DNA from: Oscillospiraceae bacterium
GTDB taxonomy: Bacteria > Bacillota > Clostridia > Oscillospirales > Ruminococcaceae
DNA length: 6,378 bases
Direction of reading: 5' to 3'
Assembly (NCBI GenBank): GCA_031260615.1
Contig: JAISLG010000165.1
Coordinates: 1 to 6,378, forward strand
Positions within the stretch are counted from its first letter, which is position 1, and every line of letters begins with the position of its first letter. Below the pieces are notes generated by a model. That model searched no databases. It saw nothing but the letters and a program-made list of their open reading frames with translations, and had not been told where the DNA came from. Shown here in pieces: positions 6,117 to 6,378 of this stretch. The translations under genes were made by a program, and so were the position numbers.

Positions 6117-6143
6117 TAAACTTTTTGGGCAGACTGCCGATAA
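6117..6143 (+). promoter_or_regulatory. Sigma-28 (SigD/FliA-type) promoter of flagellin
   Basis: TAAA (6117-6120), exactly 15 nt, then GCCGATAA (6136-6143) is a full match to the flagellar sigma-28 consensus; the longer form TAAACTTT-N11-GCCGATAA also fits in seven of eight -35 positions. Two A-tracts directly upstream (6094-6102 and 6108-6114) could act as an UP element. Transcription should begin near 6150, giving a leader of about 75 nt. GGA triplets in the leader at 6159-6161, 6178-6180 and within the ribosome binding site (6215-6217) would suit CsrA control as known for Bacillus hag, but this is only a possibility. Confidence 0.93.
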
Positions 6144-6227
6144 TAATAGTGTTGAAAAGGAAAGTTGCCATAAGCACGGACGCGACAGGCACTGTAAAAA
6201 AAACAAAAGTTTAAGGAGTATCTTACT

Positions 6228-6378
6228 ATGGCAATGGTCGTCCAACACAATATGAACGCGATAACCGCGAATAATAAACTCGCTGTCAATGTACGCGAGC
6301 AGAAAAAATCCAGCGAAAAACTTTCATCAGGTTATAGAATCAACAAGGCGGCTGACAACGCGGCAGGTTTGGCTATAT
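6228..6378 (+). CDS. fliC: Flagellin, N-terminal fragment (3' end outside window)
   Basis: The first 50 codons of flagellin, the secreted filament subunit of the flagellum (also called Hag). The opening MAMVVQHNMNAITANN is followed by KSSEKLSSGYRINKAADNAAGLAI (residues 27-50), the conserved D0/D1 helix that packs in the filament core. No signal peptide is expected, since flagellin leaves through the flagellar type III apparatus. AAGGAG (6213-6218) lies 9 nt before the ATG. Most flagellins start MxVxHN or MVVQHN, so two extra residues (Met-Ala) precede the usual start here. A second ATG at codon 3 is possible but is farther from the ribosome binding site. The central variable and C-terminal domains lie outside the window. 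Confidence 0.95.
   Translation, partial: MAMVVQHNMNAITANNKLAVNVREQKKSSEKLSSGYRINKAADNAAGLAI

Overview
The window looks like chromosomal DNA of an endospore-forming, flagellated, Gram-positive anaerobe of the class Clostridia. The reasons are an alpha/beta-type small acid-soluble spore protein (SASP), a YlbJ-like sporulation membrane protein, a flagellin start behind a consensus sigma-28 promoter, AAGGAG-type ribosome binding sites, and small CXXC zinc-ribbon proteins of a kind common in Clostridia. Base composition is moderate. I cannot name a genus.

Layout: (1) 1-1434, minus strand, the first 478 codons of a gene that runs off the left edge. It encodes an N-terminal zinc ribbon, an acidic disordered region, a Pro-Glu repeat, one membrane segment and the beginning of an outer domain. 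(2) 1435-1570, a divergent intergenic region with facing promoter candidates. (3) 1571-3094, plus strand, an HI0933/YhiN/BaiN-family flavoprotein. (4) 3095-3415, a non-coding convergent gap holding three tandem copies, plus a partial fourth, of a hairpin-bearing repeat. (5) 3416-4027, minus strand, a membrane-anchored thioredoxin-fold protein that lacks the first cysteine of the normal active site. (6) 4128-4160, a Rho-independent terminator for the next minus-strand gene. (7) 4196-4471, minus strand, a 91-residue protein with four CXXC pairs, behind a strong sigma-A-type promoter and a leader of about 100 nt. (8) 4652-5743, plus strand, a YlbJ-like protein with a GTG start and no visible ribosome binding site. 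(9) 5848-6027, plus strand, a 59-residue SASP preceded by a large hairpin and followed by a terminator. (10) 6117-6143, a sigma-28 promoter, then 6228 to the right edge, the N-terminus of flagellin.

The right third is a developmental cluster: an early mother-cell-type sporulation membrane protein, a forespore spore-DNA-binding protein, and then motility. Each gene has its own apparent control signals, so these are neighbouring single-gene units and not one operon. The left part mixes housekeeping-type promoters with proteins of unknown role. I see no CRISPR array, tRNA, rRNA, insertion sequence or phage gene. The least ordinary items are the hairpin tandem repeat, the degenerate thioredoxin active site, the SASP with an altered protease site, the apparently leaderless ylbJ-like gene and the Pro-Glu zinc-ribbon membrane protein.
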